DNA from: Pseudomonas monteilii NBRC 103158 = DSM 14164
Lineage (GTDB): Bacteria > Pseudomonadota > Gammaproteobacteria > Pseudomonadales > Pseudomonadaceae
Length of the DNA: 64,000 nt
Reading direction: 5' to 3'
NCBI RefSeq assembly: GCF_000730605.1
Contig: NZ_BBIS01000044.1
Coordinates: 28,589-92,588, forward strand
The notes below the pieces were generated by a model. The model did not search any database. It worked only from the letters and a program-made list of their open reading frames with translations, and had not been told where the DNA came from. Shown piece by piece: positions 61,996 through 64,000 of the stretch. Each line of letters opens with the position of its first letter. Within the stretch, counting starts at the first letter, position 1. The translations under genes and the position numbers were made by a program.

Positions 61996-63804
61996 CTAGG
62001 CCAGCGCAGCCTCCTGCTCCAGCAATGACCAACCGCCATGCCCATCTACTTCCAGCCGATGGGTATGGAACGCTGCCAGCGTGCTGCGGTGGCCGACACT
62101 GACCAGCAGTGCCCCCGGCATTTCCGAGCGCAACAACGCATACAAGGCATGTTCGAGGCCCTCATCCATCGCCGAGGTGGACTCGTCAAGGAACACCACC
62201 TGCGGCCGGTTGAACAGTACCCGGGCGAATGCCAGACGCTGCTGCTCACCCACCGAAAGAATGTGTGACCAGTCGCAACTGACGTCCAGGCGCTCGGCCA
62301 GGTGAGCCAGGTTGACCTGGCGCAACGCCTGCTGCATCCGCACCTCATCCTCAGGCTTGCAGGCTGCCGGGTAGGCAATGACAGTACGCAAGTCACCCAG
62401 AGGCAGGTACGGGCGCTGCGACAGGAACAGTGCCTGATGGCCCATTGGCCGCCTGACCTCACCTTCGGCATACGGCCAAAGGCCCGCCAGGGCGCGTAGC
62501 AGCGTGGTTTTACCACTGCCCGATGGCCCTTTGATCAAGAGCGCCTGACCCGCGTGCAGGCTCAGGTCCAGGTCGGCAATAAGGGCGTGCCCGTCCGGAC
62601 GCAGCACCTGCAGGCGGGTGATCTGCAGGGCATGCGCCTGGTCTTCGGTCAGGACGCGTGGCAATGCGCTCGCCTGCTCATTGGCATCGAGAAAACCGGT
62701 CAGACGGTCGAGGGTCGCCCGGTACTGGGCAAACGCATCGTACGACTCACGGAAGAACGATAACGAATCCTGCACCTGGCCAAATGCCTGGGACGTTTGC
62801 ATGACGTCGCCCAGCTTGATCGCGCCGCTGAAGAAACGCGGCGCCTGCAGAATGAACGGGAACACCACGGCAACCTGGCTGACGCCCAGGTTGAAACCAC
62901 TGAACTTGAGGTTTCGGAACACCAACGCCCAGGCATTCACGATCAAGGCAGCAAAGCGGCCCAGCAAGGTGCCCCGCTCGACCTGAGCACCTTGGTAGAA
63001 GGCGATGTTCTCGGCGTTTTCACGCAAGCGCATCAGCGCATAGCGGAAGTTCGCAGTGAGTTTTTCGTTAAGGAAATTCAGGCGGATCAATGGGCGCCCG
63101 AGGCGGAAGGCGACCCAGGTGGCGACGATCACATACAGGTAAACGGCAAACACCATCGCCCGGGGGATCTCCACCCCGGCCACCATCAGCGGCGCCGACA
63201 GCCCCCAGAGAATGCCGGTGAATGCCACCAGCGAAACCAGCGCACTAACCGCGCCCAACGCCAGGCTCACCGAGCTGGTGACGAAGGCGTTGATATCCAG
63301 TTCGATACGCTGGTCGGGGTTGTCCACCGGTTCGGCGAGGAACTGGCCACGGTAGTAGGCATCGCCTTTCATCCAGTCGTGGGTCAGGCGCTCGGTGAGC
63401 CAGACCCGCCAATGAATGCTGAATGCCTGGGTTACATAGAACGTGAACAGCGAGCGCAACACATGAATGGTAGCCAGTACGGCAAAGACGCCAAGCAAGT
63501 ACCAGAACGCGGTTTGATCAAGGCCCTGCAAGGCGCTGTAGAAGCCGTTGTACCAGAACGAGAACAGCACGTTCAGCCGTACAGAGAACAGTGTCAACGC
63601 CAGCAGCAACGCGAACACCAACAGCGGCCGCCAACTGCGCCTGAAACTGAAATAGGGCCCGGCAAGCTGCCAGAACTGACTGCCCCATCGCGTGCAGCGC
63701 ACGGCCAGTGTGGCGGCTGCCGCGAAGCAGACTAGGGTGATGAACGAGGCGATTGCCAGCCAGCTCAGGCTCTCTTGCAAAGCCTGGTGCCAGTGCATTT
63801 CCAT
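61996..63804 (-). CDS. ABC transporter, SbmA/YddA-type permease fused to ATPase
   Basis: A 602-residue half-transporter. The N-terminal six-TM domain (about 15-330) is of the SbmA/BacA-like ABC_membrane_2 type, with WRVWLTERLTHDWMKGDAYY and NPDQRIELDINAF. The C-terminal ATPase has Walker A GPSGSGKTT, signature LSVGEQQRLAFAR, Walker B VVFLDESTSAMDE and switch VGHR. Related proteins move vitamin B12, peptides or fatty acids; the substrate here is not known. The start at 63804 (MEMHWHQ) is chosen over an in-frame upstream extension to 63876. It is convergent with the MFS gene. Confidence 0.87.
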   Translation of the reverse strand: MEMHWHQALQESLSWLAIASFITLVCFAAAATLAVRCTRWGSQFWQLAGPYFSFRRSWRPLLVFALLLALTLFSVRLNVLFSFWYNGFYSALQGLDQTAFWYLLGVFAVLATIHVLRSLFTFYVTQAFSIHWRVWLTERLTHDWMKGDAYYRGQFLAEPVDNPDQRIELDINAFVTSSVSLALGAVSALVSLVAFTGILWGLSAPLMVAGVEIPRAMVFAVYLYVIVATWVAFRLGRPLIRLNFLNEKLTANFRYALMRLRENAENIAFYQGAQVERGTLLGRFAALIVNAWALVFRNLKFSGFNLGVSQVAVVFPFILQAPRFFSGAIKLGDVMQTSQAFGQVQDSLSFFRESYDAFAQYRATLDRLTGFLDANEQASALPRVLTEDQAHALQITRLQVLRPDGHALIADLDLSLHAGQALLIKGPSGSGKTTLLRALAGLWPYAEGEVRRPMGHQALFLSQRPYLPLGDLRTVIAYPAACKPEDEVRMQQALRQVNLAHLAERLDVSCDWSHILSVGEQQRLAFARVLFNRPQVVFLDESTSAMDEGLEHALYALLRSEMPGALLVSVGHRSTLAAFHTHRLEVDGHGGWSLLEQEAALA

Positions 63805-63923
63805 GGTGGGTATCCGTGCTGAGTATTTCCGCGAGCGTAGCATTGCTCCGCGATTCGTCAGGCATAGATGACGCACATTTCATGATTGCTTTGGTTGTTT
63901 GAAGCAGGCGACGTGGTGGATGG

Positions 63924-63966
63924 CACCGGCGTTGCCGGTGTTCGCGGCTAAAGCCGCTCCTACAGG
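63924..63966. repeat. REP-like element near the window end
   Basis: A CACCGGC-GTT-GCCGGTG hairpin (63924-63940) runs straight into TTCGCGGCTAAAGCCGCTCC (63941-63960), a REP core typical of fluorescent pseudomonads. It lies upstream of the ABC exporter gene; the rest of 63805-64000 shows no gene. Confidence 0.75.
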
Positions 63967-64000
63967 GATCTGGTCAAGGCCGAGACTTGCGTGAGAGCTT

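Overview
The window is a high-GC chromosomal segment from a fluorescent pseudomonad, almost certainly the Pseudomonas putida group. It encodes OprI, an APS-type CysH, a Tyr-type AroF, the tig-clpP-clpX-lon-hupB-ppiD block, an Arg/His/Leu/His tRNA cluster and P. putida-type REP hairpins. From memory the gene order is collinear with the P. putida KT2440 region around PP_2240-PP_2329. I see no insertion sequence, prophage, integrase, CRISPR array or rRNA. This is mostly core genome with a few accessory modules.

Layout. 1-12.3 kb: end of pabB, cysH and cysB (sulfate assimilation), a universal stress protein, a ketopantoate reductase-like gene, aroF, a GNAT enzyme, oprI, an L,D-transpeptidase, a small Cys-rich protein, tesA divergent from the ybbA-ybbP-like ABC pair, greB and a small partner gene. 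12.5-20.7 kb: DoxX, an MltF-like transglycosylase, tatD, an MCP behind a perfect Anr box, an Mpo1-like membrane protein, a thioesterase, a CHAD protein with a small lipoprotein, and a patatin. 20.7-29.8 kb: the proteostasis block, with a sigma32-like promoter ahead of lon. 29.9-31.6 kb: four tRNAs and folD.

31.6-42.8 kb: a six-gene glycerol-type ABC importer (order S-T-P-Q-U-V) with a -24/-12 promoter, six TGAACA copies and a divergent sigma54 activator, then an Aer aerotaxis receptor with a PAS-GGDEF-EAL protein. 43-48 kb: a small XRE regulator, a DctA-type symporter with two GntR regulators and matching operator candidates, a large lipoprotein, and a PACE efflux protein divergent from a LysR regulator. 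49-54.4 kb: an McpA-type amino acid chemoreceptor behind a sigma28 promoter, and an oxidase/RidA/YkvI transporter unit divergent from an XRE-cupin regulator. 54.5-64 kb: a TauE exporter, a histidine-phosphatase-fold protein lacking the usual Arg, a catecholate siderophore receptor with DUF3649-PepSY-DUF3325 genes, an MFS transporter and a YddA/SbmA-like ABC exporter.

I found no convincing wholly new system. The observations most worth following are the complementary active-site losses in the two ATPases of the glycerol-type importer together with its repeat-rich sigma54 control region, the Anr-box MCP, the uncharacterised oxidase/RidA/YkvI/cupin unit, and the siderophore operon interrupted by a REP pair. 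Function calls rest on reading motifs and recalled family knowledge; no database search was run.
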